Shown here piece by piece: positions 27,726 through 35,777 of a DNA stretch of 64,000 bases. The notes beneath the pieces are model-generated. The model did not search any database. It was not told where the DNA came from and saw only the letters and a list, made by a program, of their open reading frames with translations. A program made the translations under genes and the position numbers. The DNA is from Mycobacterium sp. MS1601 (lineage in GTDB: Bacteria; Actinomycetota; Actinomycetes; Mycobacteriales; Mycobacteriaceae), in NCBI RefSeq assembly GCF_001984215.1, contig NZ_CP019420.1:5642001-5706000 (forward strand). The letters are read 5' to 3'. Every line of letters begins with the position of its first letter. Within the stretch, counting starts at the first letter, position 1.

Positions 27726-28408
27726 CGACTGTGCTCGCCATCGAGGATTTCGACACCCCGTGGGCGAACGTGCCCAACCTGTTGCTGCCGGCCTACGGTC
27801 AGACCTGGGTGATGGTGGCGGTCACCATGGCGCTTGTGGTGCTGATCGGCACCCCGGTCGGCATCATCCTGCACAACACCTCGGAGCTGGGCCTCTTCCC
27901 GGACTCTCGGGTGTTCCGGGTGCTCAACACCATCGTCAACATCGGCCGCTCGCTGCCATTCTTGATCCTGATGGCGGCCATCATCCCGGTCACGCGCTTC
28001 ATCGTGGGCACCACCATCGGCATCCCCGCAGCCATCGTGCCGATGACCGTCGCCGGTGTGCCGTTCTTCGCCCGCCTTGTGCAGAACGCGCTGCGCGACG
28101 TGCGGACCGACGTCACCGACATGGGGCAGGCCTCCGGAGGTTCGGCGGTTCAGGTCATTCGGTCGGTGCAGCTGTCCGAGGCGCTGCCCGCGCTGGCCGG
28201 CGCGTTGACCGTCAACACCATTGCGATGATCGAGTACTCGGCCATCGCCGGATCGATCGGCGCCGGCGGGATCGGGAACCTCGCAATCACCTACGGCTAC
28301 AACCGTTTCGACGACAACATCATGATCGCCACGGTGATCACGTTGATCGTCACCATCCAGGTCGTCCAGTTCGTCGGTGACCGCGCGGTCGCCGCACTCA
28401 CCCGTTAG
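27722..28408 (+). CDS. metI: MetI-like ABC transporter permease
   Basis: The 228-residue protein has about five membrane helices and the EAA coupling region ([20 protein letters not shown]). The [18 protein letters not shown]-terminal segment is conserved in MetI. GTG 27722 overlaps the metN stop, which fixes the start; the frame is open upstream inside metN. It works with the MetN ATPase and the MetQ-like binding protein. Confidence 0.9.
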   Translation: MTTVLAIEDFDTPWANVPNLLLPAYGQTWVMVAVTMALVVLIGTPVGIILHNTSELGLFPDSRVFRVLNTIVNIGRSLPFLILMAAIIPVTRFIVGTTIGIPAAIVPMTVAGVPFFARLVQNALRDVRTDVTDMGQASGGSAVQVIRSVQLSEALPALAGALTVNTIAMIEYSAIAGSIGAGGIGNLAITYGYNRFDDNIMIATVITLIVTIQVVQFVGDRAVAALTR

Positions 28409-28417
28409 GAACAAACC

Positions 28418-29296
28418 ATGAGCACGCTTGATCTCGAGATCAAGAAGAAGAACAAATGGCCCTGGATCGCCGGGGCGGTGGTCGCCGTTGTCGCGATCGT
28501 CGGCGGCATCGTCTACGCCAACACCTCCAACGCCGACCAGCCCTTCGGCACCAACCTCAAGGTCGCCACCTGGAGCACCGACATCGCGGCAGAGAACCTG
28601 CTGCAGTTCATCGCCGCCGATGTCGCGCCGGATCACGGCATCACCATCGAACCGGTTCAGATCGACAACCTGATCGAGATCAACCGGGCCGTCGACGCGG
28701 GCAATGTCGCAGGTAACTTCTTCGAACACCAGCCGTTCCTCAACGATGCCATCGCCGCCAACGGATTCGAACTGACCCTGGCCGCACCGACATTCACCTG
28801 GGATCAGGCCACCTATTCCAACAACTACCGCAGCTGGGACGAGCTGCCCAACGGCGCCAGCATCGCTCTGCGCGACGATCCCGCCGGCCAGGCCATTGCC
28901 CTGCTGGATCTCGCCGAGGCCGGTCAGATCACCCTGAAACCGGGCAAGGACACCATCGAGGGCCTGCCGCAGCTCGGAGACGTCGAGTCCAACCCGAAGA
29001 ACTACCAGTTCGTCCAGGTGCCGATCGGTCAGCTGGCGCGCAGCCTCGCCGACGTCGACGCGGTCACCGTGCACATCTCCGACGTCTACGCCGCCGGACT
29101 CACCGAAGATCAGATCCTGGCTCGCCATCCCGCCCCTGCGGGCAGTGAGGGAGGACTGGTGGTGAGCAACAAGCACCTCGAGGATCCGAACGTGCAGAAG
29201 CTGATCGAGACGTTCAAGGACCCGAAGATCGCTGAGTTCCTGGAGACCACCGACAATGCACTGATCCGCGACACCCTGGGTCCGATCGGTGGCTAG
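28418..29296 (+). CDS. metQ: MetQ/NlpA-like substrate-binding protein with N-terminal membrane anchor
   Basis: The 292-residue protein has the NlpA/MetQ fold: FGTNLKVATWSTD at the start of the mature domain, NRAVDAGNVAGNFFEHQPFLND in the ligand region, and SNPKNYQFVQVPIGQLARSL. Unusually there is no lipobox cysteine. Instead residues 13-35 (NKWPWIAGAVVAVVAIVGGIVYA) form a hydrophobic helix after a lysine-rich start, so it is probably held by a transmembrane anchor. It starts 9 bases after metI and overlaps the monooxygenase gene by 8 bases. Confidence 0.87.
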   Translation: MSTLDLEIKKKNKWPWIAGAVVAVVAIVGGIVYANTSNADQPFGTNLKVATWSTDIAAENLLQFIAADVAPDHGITIEPVQIDNLIEINRAVDAGNVAGNFFEHQPFLNDAIAANGFELTLAAPTFTWDQATYSNNYRSWDELPNGASIALRDDPAGQAIALLDLAEAGQITLKPGKDTIEGLPQLGDVESNPKNYQFVQVPIGQLARSLADVDAVTVHISDVYAAGLTEDQILARHPAPAGSEGGLVVSNKHLEDPNVQKLIETFKDPKIAEFLETTDNALIRDTLGPIGG

Positions 29297-30701
29297 CCCG
29301 AAACGACCCCTGTACTACTCGGCGTTCGTCATGAACACCGCTTCTCATGTGCTGCATGGGCTCTGGCGGGCACCCGAGGCCCAGAACCACCGATTCAACG
29401 AGTTGAAACACTGGACCTCGCTGGCGGCACAGGTCGACAAGGCCGGTTATGACCTGCTGTTCTTCGCCGATGTCTTCGGTCTGCGCCAGACGTGGAACGG
29501 CAACTGGCGCAAGGCGGTCGAGGCGGGCATCCAGATTCCGGTCAACGATCCCTCGGTGCTGGCGTCCGCGCTGGCGGCGGTCACCGAGAACCTGGGCATC
29601 GTGTTCACCAGCTCGATCATCCAGGACCACCCGTTCGACTTCGCCCGGCGGATGTCGTCGCTGGATCACTACACCGACGGTCGGCTGGGCTGGAACATCG
29701 TGACCAGCTTCAACGACAACATGTTCCGCAGTTTCGGCCACGAGGGCACGCTCGCCCACGACGAACGCTACGAGTGGGCCTACGAATACGTCGAGGTGGC
29801 GTACAAGTTGTGGGAAGGCTCCTGGGACGACGACGCCCTGGTGCAGGACAAAGAGCGCGGCGTGCATTCCGACCCGGCGAAGATCCACAAGATCAATCAC
29901 GTGGGCAAGCGCTACAAGGTCGAGGGTCCGCATTTCTCGTCGCCTTCACCACAACGCACCCCGGTGTTGTTCCAGGCCGGCTCGTCACCTGCGGGTCAGC
30001 TGTTCTCGGCCCGCAACGCCGAGGGTGTGTACATCAGCAGCCCGAGCCCTGCTGCCGCACACGCGCTGACCACGGAGACCCGGCAGCTGGCCGCCGCCAA
30101 CGGACGCGACCCCGACGACATCACCTTTGCCCAGGGGTTGTCCTTCGTCATCGGCGATACCCACGCCGAGGCGGTGCGACGCAATGACGAGATCAAGCGT
30201 TACCTCGACCTGGAAGGCATTGCGCTGCATGCCCTCGGCGACGCGGGGATCGACGCGGGCAGCCACCCGTTGGACACCCCGCTGAGTGAACTGGGGGAAT
30301 TCACCGGAGTGAAGAGCTACGCCCGATGGGCGGCGGAATTGTCGGGTAGCGCCGAGCCGACCATCCGGGACCTGGCCTGGGTGATGGAAGGAGCCAACCG
30401 CGTAGTCGGAACGGCCGACGAGATTGCCGACCACCTCGAGGAATGGCGTGAAGCCGGCGTCAACGGCGTCAACGTCTACCACGCGACGGTTCCTGGTTCG
30501 TTCCAGGAGGTGGCGGACCGGTTGTTCCCCACGCTGCGTGAGCGCGGCCTGATCGCCACCGAGAAGTCCGGGACGCTGCGGCAGAAGCTGTTGGGTAGGG
30601 GTGACCGACTGCCGGATTCACACCCGGCCGCTGAGTACCGGGACGCCTTCAACGACAACAACCTACTGAAGCGACCTACTGAAGCGACGACGACCTACTG
30701 A
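29289..30701 (+). CDS. NtaA/SnaA/DszA-family FMN-dependent monooxygenase
   Basis: The 470-residue enzyme belongs to the bacterial luciferase-like group that includes nitrilotriacetate, dibenzothiophene-sulfone and dimethylsulfide monooxygenases. Visible motifs are LLFFADVFG, ITT-type SSLDHYTDGRLGWNIVTS, the GPHFSSPSPQRTPVLFQAGSS segment and GTADEIADHLEEW near the C-terminus. It needs FMNH2 from a separate reductase, not seen here. GTG 29289 lies inside the end of metQ, so the four genes are one operon. The C-terminus is altered by a 13-base tandem repeat. The substrate is probably an imported organosulfur compound. Confidence 0.87.
   Translation: MASPKRPLYYSAFVMNTASHVLHGLWRAPEAQNHRFNELKHWTSLAAQVDKAGYDLLFFADVFGLRQTWNGNWRKAVEAGIQIPVNDPSVLASALAAVTENLGIVFTSSIIQDHPFDFARRMSSLDHYTDGRLGWNIVTSFNDNMFRSFGHEGTLAHDERYEWAYEYVEVAYKLWEGSWDDDALVQDKERGVHSDPAKIHKINHVGKRYKVEGPHFSSPSPQRTPVLFQAGSSPAGQLFSARNAEGVYISSPSPAAAHALTTETRQLAAANGRDPDDITFAQGLSFVIGDTHAEAVRRNDEIKRYLDLEGIALHALGDAGIDAGSHPLDTPLSELGEFTGVKSYARWAAELSGSAEPTIRDLAWVMEGANRVVGTADEIADHLEEWREAGVNGVNVYHATVPGSFQEVADRLFPTLRERGLIATEKSGTLRQKLLGRGDRLPDSHPAAEYRDAFNDNNLLKRPTEATTTY
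30661..30686 (+). repeat. 13-bp tandem duplication at the end of the monooxygenase gene
   Basis: ACCTACTGAAGCG occurs twice in a row (30661-30673, 30674-30686), and a third partial copy (ACCTACTGA, 30693-30701) supplies the stop codon. Since 13 is not a multiple of three, the copies are read in different frames and lengthen the C-terminus by a few residues. Confidence 0.8.
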
Positions 30702-30836
30702 ACGGAGCCAGTCGGCCATTCCCTGACAACACGCTGCCAGGGGCGAGTCGGGACACGACGACGGCACACCCGCGCTGGTAGGGTCCAGACCACCGACGAC
30801 CGACGAAACAGGCAGATTCCCACACGAAAGAGTCTT

Positions 30837-32060
30837 GTGCGCACCGGAGAGATCAAAGCCTTGTCCGGCTTGCGCATCGTTGCCGCTCTGTGGGTGGTGC
30901 TGTTTCATTTTCGGCCGTTGCTGGAGCAGGCGGCGCCAGGTTTTCGCACGGCGCTGGCCCCGATCCTCAACAGCGGAGCGCAGGGCGTCGACCTGTTCTT
31001 CATCCTCAGTGGGTTCGTGCTGACCTGGAGTTATCTGGACAAAATGGGGCCGCACTGGTCCACCAGGGCCACACTGCACTTCTTGTGGTTGAGGCTTGCG
31101 CGGGTCTGGCCCATCTATCTGGTGACGATGCACCTGGCTGCGTTGTGGATCATCTTCACTCTCTACGTCGGGCACATCCCGTCCGAGGCCGTGCATGAAC
31201 TGACTGCAGGCAACTACCTGTCGCAGTTCTTCATGGTGCAGTTGTGGTCGGTGCCGTTTTTCGACGGCACCAGCTGGAACGGCCCCGCCTGGTCCATCAG
31301 CGCAGAGTGGCTGGCCTACCTGCTGTTCGGCGCCCTGATTCTGGTCATCTTCCGGATCAGCCAGGCCACCCGCGCCAGGGGACTGGTGTTGCTGGCGGTC
31401 GCGGCTTCGTTGCCACCGATCATGTTGCTGCTGGCCACCGGATTCTTCTACTCACCATGGAGTTGGCTGCCCCGCATCGTCATGCAGTTCACCGCCGGCG
31501 CACTGGCATGTGCGGCGGTGCGCAAACTGCGGCCCACCGATGGCTCCAGGCAGGTCGCGGGGTGGACGTCGCTGGCGTTGGTGGCTGCCATCGTGGGGCT
31601 GCTCTACTGGTTCGACGCGCACCCCTCGCCGCGCATCTACGACTCGGTGGGACTGGTCGACGTGCTCTTCGTCCCGCTGGTGGTGGCGCTGGCGATCGGC
31701 GCCGGGAGCCTGCCGGCCTTCCTGGCCTTGCGGCCCATGGTGTATCTCGGGCACATCTCGTTCTGCCTGTACATGGTGCATGAGATCGTCCACACGGCGT
31801 GGAACTGGGCGGTGTTGCAGTTCGAGATTGTGCTGGTGCCCAGCTGGTGGGCCAAGGCGGTGGTGGCCGGTCTCATCCTGGGCGCACTGGCCACCTCAGC
31901 GGTGCTGTACCACCTCGTCGAAGAGCCCGCTCGGCTGTGGATGCGGCGGATGATCGACGTCCGCAAACTCCCCGTGGACATCCGCACCGAAAAGGCGGCA
32001 CACGGGTCGCTGAAGTCCGTCCACGATTCCGACGGGTCCGTCTCCGCACGGGCGGGTTGA
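30837..32060 (+). CDS. Acyltransferase 3 family membrane protein
   Basis: The 407-residue protein has about ten hydrophobic helices. The N-terminal IKALSGLRIVAALWVVLFHF carries the conserved R and H of the acyltransferase-3 fold, followed by GAQGVDLFFILSGFVL. Members O-acylate exported glycans, glycolipids or macrolides. The last 50 residues are hydrophilic and cytoplasmic. The GTG start lies at 30837, 135 bases after the monooxygenase, so it is probably a separate unit. The acceptor is unknown. Confidence 0.85.
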   Translation: MRTGEIKALSGLRIVAALWVVLFHFRPLLEQAAPGFRTALAPILNSGAQGVDLFFILSGFVLTWSYLDKMGPHWSTRATLHFLWLRLARVWPIYLVTMHLAALWIIFTLYVGHIPSEAVHELTAGNYLSQFFMVQLWSVPFFDGTSWNGPAWSISAEWLAYLLFGALILVIFRISQATRARGLVLLAVAASLPPIMLLLATGFFYSPWSWLPRIVMQFTAGALACAAVRKLRPTDGSRQVAGWTSLALVAAIVGLLYWFDAHPSPRIYDSVGLVDVLFVPLVVALAIGAGSLPAFLALRPMVYLGHISFCLYMVHEIVHTAWNWAVLQFEIVLVPSWWAKAVVAGLILGALATSAVLYHLVEEPARLWMRRMIDVRKLPVDIRTEKAAHGSLKSVHDSDGSVSARAG

Positions 32061-32066
32061 CCCTGG

Positions 32067-32327
32067 TCATCTCCGGACTGTGCGAATGCGCACGGGCCCG
32101 TGCCAGTCGACGTCCGGATCGACAGTGTTGCCGCCTTGGGTGATCTCCACTTCCCCCGCCCTGGCGAGTGCTCGTGCCGTCGCGCGGGCATCGTCCATCA
32201 GTTCTCGCCAGCCCTGGCCACCGACCATGCGCGCCGCGTCCGACGGGCAGATGCTGCTGTCGGGCCCACGGCGGGTGGTCAGCTCCCGGATGACTTCCTC
32301 GAGGCGCTGTCGTGGTGGACCGGACAT
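32067..32327 (-). CDS. DUF3253 domain protein
   Basis: The 86-residue protein matches the DUF3253 pattern: SICPSDAARMVGGQGWRELMDDAR, then LARAGEVEITQGGNTVDP and a terminal GPVRIR. The layout suggests a small winged-helix domain. It converges on the acyltransferase gene with 6 bases between stops. No function is known. Confidence 0.75.
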   Translation of the reverse strand: MSGPPRQRLEEVIRELTTRRGPDSSICPSDAARMVGGQGWRELMDDARATARALARAGEVEITQGGNTVDPDVDWHGPVRIRTVRR

Positions 32328-32391
32328 GTCTTGAGTTCTACACCTGCGCCGGTGGGTTGTCAGTCCTGTCAGACGCCGGCAGCCGAAATGC

Positions 32392-33306
32392 CTACCCGGG
32401 GGCCAGCTGGTCGACGCTGCTGCGCAGCGCCTGTATCACCGCCGAAACTGAGTGGGCTGGCTCAATTCTGGTGACGGCCAGCGTGGCCCGGCCCGTCCAG
32501 TCCGGGTCCTTGACACCGATGACGGTCACACCGGCCGGCACCGAGCGTGCTGCCAGTTCGGGGAGTAGACAAATGCCCAGCCCCGCCGCCACCATCCCGA
32601 ATCGGGCCGGCCAGCTGCGCAGCCGAAACCTTATGACGGGATCGGCGAGCGTGGGCCAGGCCGCGAACTGCGGTTCGGCGGCCGAACCAGCTCCGGCGAT
32701 CCAGTGTTCGTCGGTCAGTTGCGCCACATCGACCTCTGCCGACGTGGCAAGGCGGTGGTCCTCGGGGACAGCGACACACAGATCGCCCGCATACAACCGG
32801 TGGACGGACAGGTCGGAGAGGTCGTAATCGGCCAACCCACTGCCAACGCCGACCACGACGACGTCGAGTCGACCGCTTCGCAGGTCACGCAACAGCGCGG
32901 GTGTGGCCGCCTCGACCAAAGACACCCTCAGCCCAGGATGTTCGGTGTCGAGGTGGGCCACCGCCCGGGGGACCAGGACCGACATGGCTGCCGGAAACGC
33001 GCCGACGGCCACCCGCCCGGTGAGACGGTCAGCCAGACTCTCCAGACTTCGTTCCAAGGTATGGACACCGCCCAGAATGTGCGCGGCGTGCTCGAGCATC
33101 ACCGCCCCCGCCGCCGTCACACTCACCCCGCGTGCCTCCCGGACGAAAAGCCGCTGTCCCACCGCGTCTTCCATAGCGCCGACCTGCCTCGAAATCGCGG
33201 GCTGCGAGTACCCGAGTGAGCGTGCCGCCGCACTGAACGACCCCAACAGCGCAATTTCGCGACAGACCCGCAGGCCCTCGAGCGTCACATCGGTCACCCC
33301 GACCAT
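32392..33306 (-). CDS. LysR family transcriptional regulator
   Basis: The 304-residue regulator has the N-terminal HTH (REIALLGSFSAAARSLGYSQPAISRQVGAMED) and a periplasmic-binding-like effector domain from about 90 onward (GRVAVGAFPAAMSVLVPRAV). It diverges from an SDR gene across 105 bases. That gap contains CCAT-N7-ATGG (33316-33330), a candidate T-N11-A type LysR site. It probably activates the SDR and represses itself. Confidence 0.88.
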   Translation of the reverse strand: MVGVTDVTLEGLRVCREIALLGSFSAAARSLGYSQPAISRQVGAMEDAVGQRLFVREARGVSVTAAGAVMLEHAAHILGGVHTLERSLESLADRLTGRVAVGAFPAAMSVLVPRAVAHLDTEHPGLRVSLVEAATPALLRDLRSGRLDVVVVGVGSGLADYDLSDLSVHRLYAGDLCVAVPEDHRLATSAEVDVAQLTDEHWIAGAGSAAEPQFAAWPTLADPVIRFRLRSWPARFGMVAAGLGICLLPELAARSVPAGVTVIGVKDPDWTGRATLAVTRIEPAHSVSAVIQALRSSVDQLAPG

Positions 33307-33411
33307 GCTAGCTATCCATTTCCCGTATGGGTGTTCGTCGAAACTGTCATGTCGCGAATGGATTACCCGGCCTCTGGCGATCCGTTGGACTCGTCGAACA
33401 GAGAGGAAAAC

Positions 33412-34227
33412 ATGACCAACACCTGGTTCATCACCGGCGCCTCCCGTGGCATGGGTCGCGAACTCGTCGAGCAGGCACTGAAACGAGGAGACACCGTCGC
33501 CGCTGCGCTACGGCGACCAGAGCAGCTCGACGATCTCGCGGCACGGTTCGGCGAGCGGCTCTGGCGTCGTGCACTCGACGTCACCGACACCGTCGCGCTG
33601 CGCGAAACTGTCGGCTGCGCCTTCGCCGACCTCGGGCGCATCGACGTGGTGGTGTCGAACGCCGGCTACGGAGTGTTCGGAGTGGCCGAGGATCTCGACG
33701 ACGGGCACATCGACCAGATGATCGCCACCAACCTCACCGCATCCATTCACCTGGCCCGTGCGGTGCTGCCGTACCTGCGTGCGCAGGGCGGCGGACACCT
33801 GATGCAGATGTCGAGCATGGGGGGACTCCTGGCATTCCCGGCGTTCTCCCTGTACCACGTGACGAAATGGGGAGTCGAAGGCTTCTACGAATCCTTGTCG
33901 CAGGAGGTCGAACCGTTCGGCATCCGAACCACGCTCATCGAACCGGGAGTGGTGCGTACCGGCTTCTTCGATGCCGCCACCCGGATCGAAGTCAGCCAGC
34001 CGTACCGTGGCGGCCCCGCCGACCGACCCGGCCTCACCGAGGACGAGATGACCGACAGCGTGGAGCGCACCGTGGCCGCGATCATCCGTGCTGCCGACAT
34101 GGCTGATCCACCTCGGCGCCTGGTGCTCGGCTCGGACGCCTGGTCGCTGGTGACCGACGTGTTGTCGGCGCGGCTGATAGAAGTGGCGGCACAACGGGAC
34201 AACGCAGCAACGGCGGACATAACCTAG
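33412..34227 (+). CDS. Classical SDR family oxidoreductase
   Basis: The 271-residue protein has the cofactor motif TGASRGMGRELV, the NAGYG segment and the catalytic YHVTKWGVEGF (Tyr-x3-Lys, about residues 148-152). ATG 33412 follows GAGAGG by 6 bases; earlier in-frame starts lack this and add non-homologous residues. It is likely controlled by the divergent LysR protein. The substrate is unknown. Its stop codon TAG shares the palindrome CTAG with the stop of the convergent gene. Confidence 0.87.
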   Translation: MTNTWFITGASRGMGRELVEQALKRGDTVAAALRRPEQLDDLAARFGERLWRRALDVTDTVALRETVGCAFADLGRIDVVVSNAGYGVFGVAEDLDDGHIDQMIATNLTASIHLARAVLPYLRAQGGGHLMQMSSMGGLLAFPAFSLYHVTKWGVEGFYESLSQEVEPFGIRTTLIEPGVVRTGFFDAATRIEVSQPYRGGPADRPGLTEDEMTDSVERTVAAIIRAADMADPPRRLVLGSDAWSLVTDVLSARLIEVAAQRDNAATADIT

Positions 34228-35000
34228 CGCCGCGCCCAGGGTTTCTCGTTGTGTCTGCGGCGTGCCTGCTCGGCGGCGCGGTCCTGCGCCCAGACTTCTT
34301 CGAACCTCTCGCCCGGGCGCACGTTGGGCACACGATTCATGATGGAGCTCAACCACTTCGGAGCCGAAGCCGGCTCATACTGTGGGATCGCGCCGCTGAG
34401 TGCTGTCAGGCTCTTGAGCACCACGAACACTCCGAAGAAGGCGTCAGGAGCACTGGTGATCGCCACGGCGAGGAATCCGAAGATCAGCGTCATGTGGACC
34501 ACGATCACTCGGCTCAGGCCACCGTTGGCCAGCTGTTCCAGTTGCCAGAAGGTCCACTGCCGCAAGCCGATCAGATCCACCAGGAAGTCCAGCGCCAGCA
34601 GCACCACTACGGTTAGGCATCCGAAAACAACGCTGCGCCAGTCGATCTGGATTATCGAGCCGTATCCATTCCGATTGAGGATCAACAGGATGGTGCCCAG
34701 CATCAGAGCATGTACCGCACTGAAGGAGAAGGCCACCAGCGCAAAGCCCGAGATGAAGGACGCGGACCGTCCGCTGCGGCGGCCCTCGGTGGGCCCTCGG
34801 TAGTCGAAATGGCCGCACAAGGGCTTCCAACGCCGATGCAGTTGCAGGCGAGCGCAGATGAACACGCACACCGCGAGCGTCTCGAACCAGTAGACCACCA
34901 GGGTCGTGGCACCCGACCAGTCCGCGGCAAACCAGCCGACCGCCGGCACCGCGATGACGCCCAGCATCGTGAGCACGTGCGCGACGCGGGTCATCGGCAC
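34224..35000 (-). CDS. Multi-pass membrane protein (DUF6498-like)
   Basis: The 258-residue protein has about six hydrophobic helices. An early TTLVVYWFETLAVCVF segment resembles the DUF6498 family, and the C-terminal 40 residues are basic and cytoplasmic. The function is unknown. It ends tail-to-tail with the SDR gene. Confidence 0.65.
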   Translation of the reverse strand: MPMTRVAHVLTMLGVIAVPAVGWFAADWSGATTLVVYWFETLAVCVFICARLQLHRRWKPLCGHFDYRGPTEGRRSGRSASFISGFALVAFSFSAVHALMLGTILLILNRNGYGSIIQIDWRSVVFGCLTVVVLLALDFLVDLIGLRQWTFWQLEQLANGGLSRVIVVHMTLIFGFLAVAITSAPDAFFGVFVVLKSLTALSGAIPQYEPASAPKWLSSIMNRVPNVRPGERFEEVWAQDRAAEQARRRHNEKPWARR

Positions 35001-35027
35001 ATCGTCGCACGCACCTGTGCACCGGGT

Positions 35028-35393
35028 TCAGCCTCGACCGGCCCGCCACTTGTCCAGGAGCCTGCGGTCGCGCTTGGTGGGCCGGCCCGCGCCGCGGTCG
35101 CGAACCGCCACGGGGATGTGGGGCACCGAAGGTGCCGGGGGAGTCCGGTCCAGATAGCAGGTCACTGCCACCGGAGCACCGACCCGTTTCTGGATCACCT
35201 GCACTACCTCGACGATGCGGGTGGTGTCGCCGACTCGAGCTCGGACGGTGTCGCCGGGAACCACCGATGTGGACGGTTTTGCGGTGCGGTCGTTGACCCG
35301 TACGTGTCCGCCGCGGCACGCTTCGGCAGCGTCGGAGCGAGTTTTGGTCAGCCGCACCGCCCACAACCAGCGATCCACCCGGGTCGACTCCAT
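35028..35393 (-). CDS. S4-domain RNA-binding protein (Hsp15/HslR-like)
   Basis: The protein of about 121 residues begins with the S4 signature STRVDRWLWAVRLTKTRSDA, then HVRVNDRTAKPSTSVVPGDTV. The C-terminal tail is basic (GRPTKRDRRLLDKW). In E. coli, Hsp15 binds stalled 50S subunits carrying nascent chains; a similar role is likely. ATG 35393 puts the S4 motif at the very start; an ATG four codons upstream is also possible. Confidence 0.85.
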   Translation of the reverse strand: MESTRVDRWLWAVRLTKTRSDAAEACRGGHVRVNDRTAKPSTSVVPGDTVRARVGDTTRIVEVVQVIQKRVGAPVAVTCYLDRTPPAPSVPHIPVAVRDRGAGRPTKRDRRLLDKWRAGRG

Positions 35394-35498
35394 ACCGTCC
35401 ATCATGACTCAGGCCGCGACGGGGTTTACCGCCGCCGGCAACGGGCTAGTTAGACAGTGTTCGCAACACATGCGGGTCGCAGCTGACCCGGGAATGGA

Positions 35499-35777
35499 GT
35501 GATCCCCGTGAAGTGGAAACAGGTTCTTGCCGGAGCCGCGGTGATGGGCGGCTTGACTGCGGGTGCCGTCGGAGTCGGTGCCGCCACGGCCGCTGCCGAA
35601 CCCGGCTGGACGCCGCCGCCGGTTCCGCCGGCAGGCCCGAGCACCGGAACTCCTCCGGCATGGGCCCCGCCGCAGCCGGTGCCGCCGGCGTGGGCCATGG
35701 GCAACCCCCAGGTCTGGGACGAGGGCTGGCAGCACTGGGGCGTGTGGGTGAACGGGGTTTTCGTCCCGACCTACTGA
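35499..35777 (+). CDS. Small secreted Pro/Trp-rich protein
   Basis: The 92-residue protein has a signal peptide (VLAGAAVMGGLTAGAVGVGAATAAA, cleavage before EPG). The mature part of about 55 residues is rich in proline and tryptophan (GWTPPPVPPAG; WDEGWQHWGVWVNGVFVPTY). GTG 35499 or GTG 35508 may be the start; GGAG precedes the latter at a good distance. Similar short Pro-rich exported proteins are common in mycobacteria. Its last 7 bases overlap the convergent NADH dehydrogenase gene. Confidence 0.6.
   Translation: MIPVKWKQVLAGAAVMGGLTAGAVGVGAATAAAEPGWTPPPVPPAGPSTGTPPAWAPPQPVPPAWAMGNPQVWDEGWQHWGVWVNGVFVPTY

Noticed and set aside
27659..29176. Minus-strand open frame of about 500 codons opposite metI and metQ
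   Set aside because: The translation is Asp/Gly/Arg-rich with no fold, and it lies wholly antisense to well supported genes.
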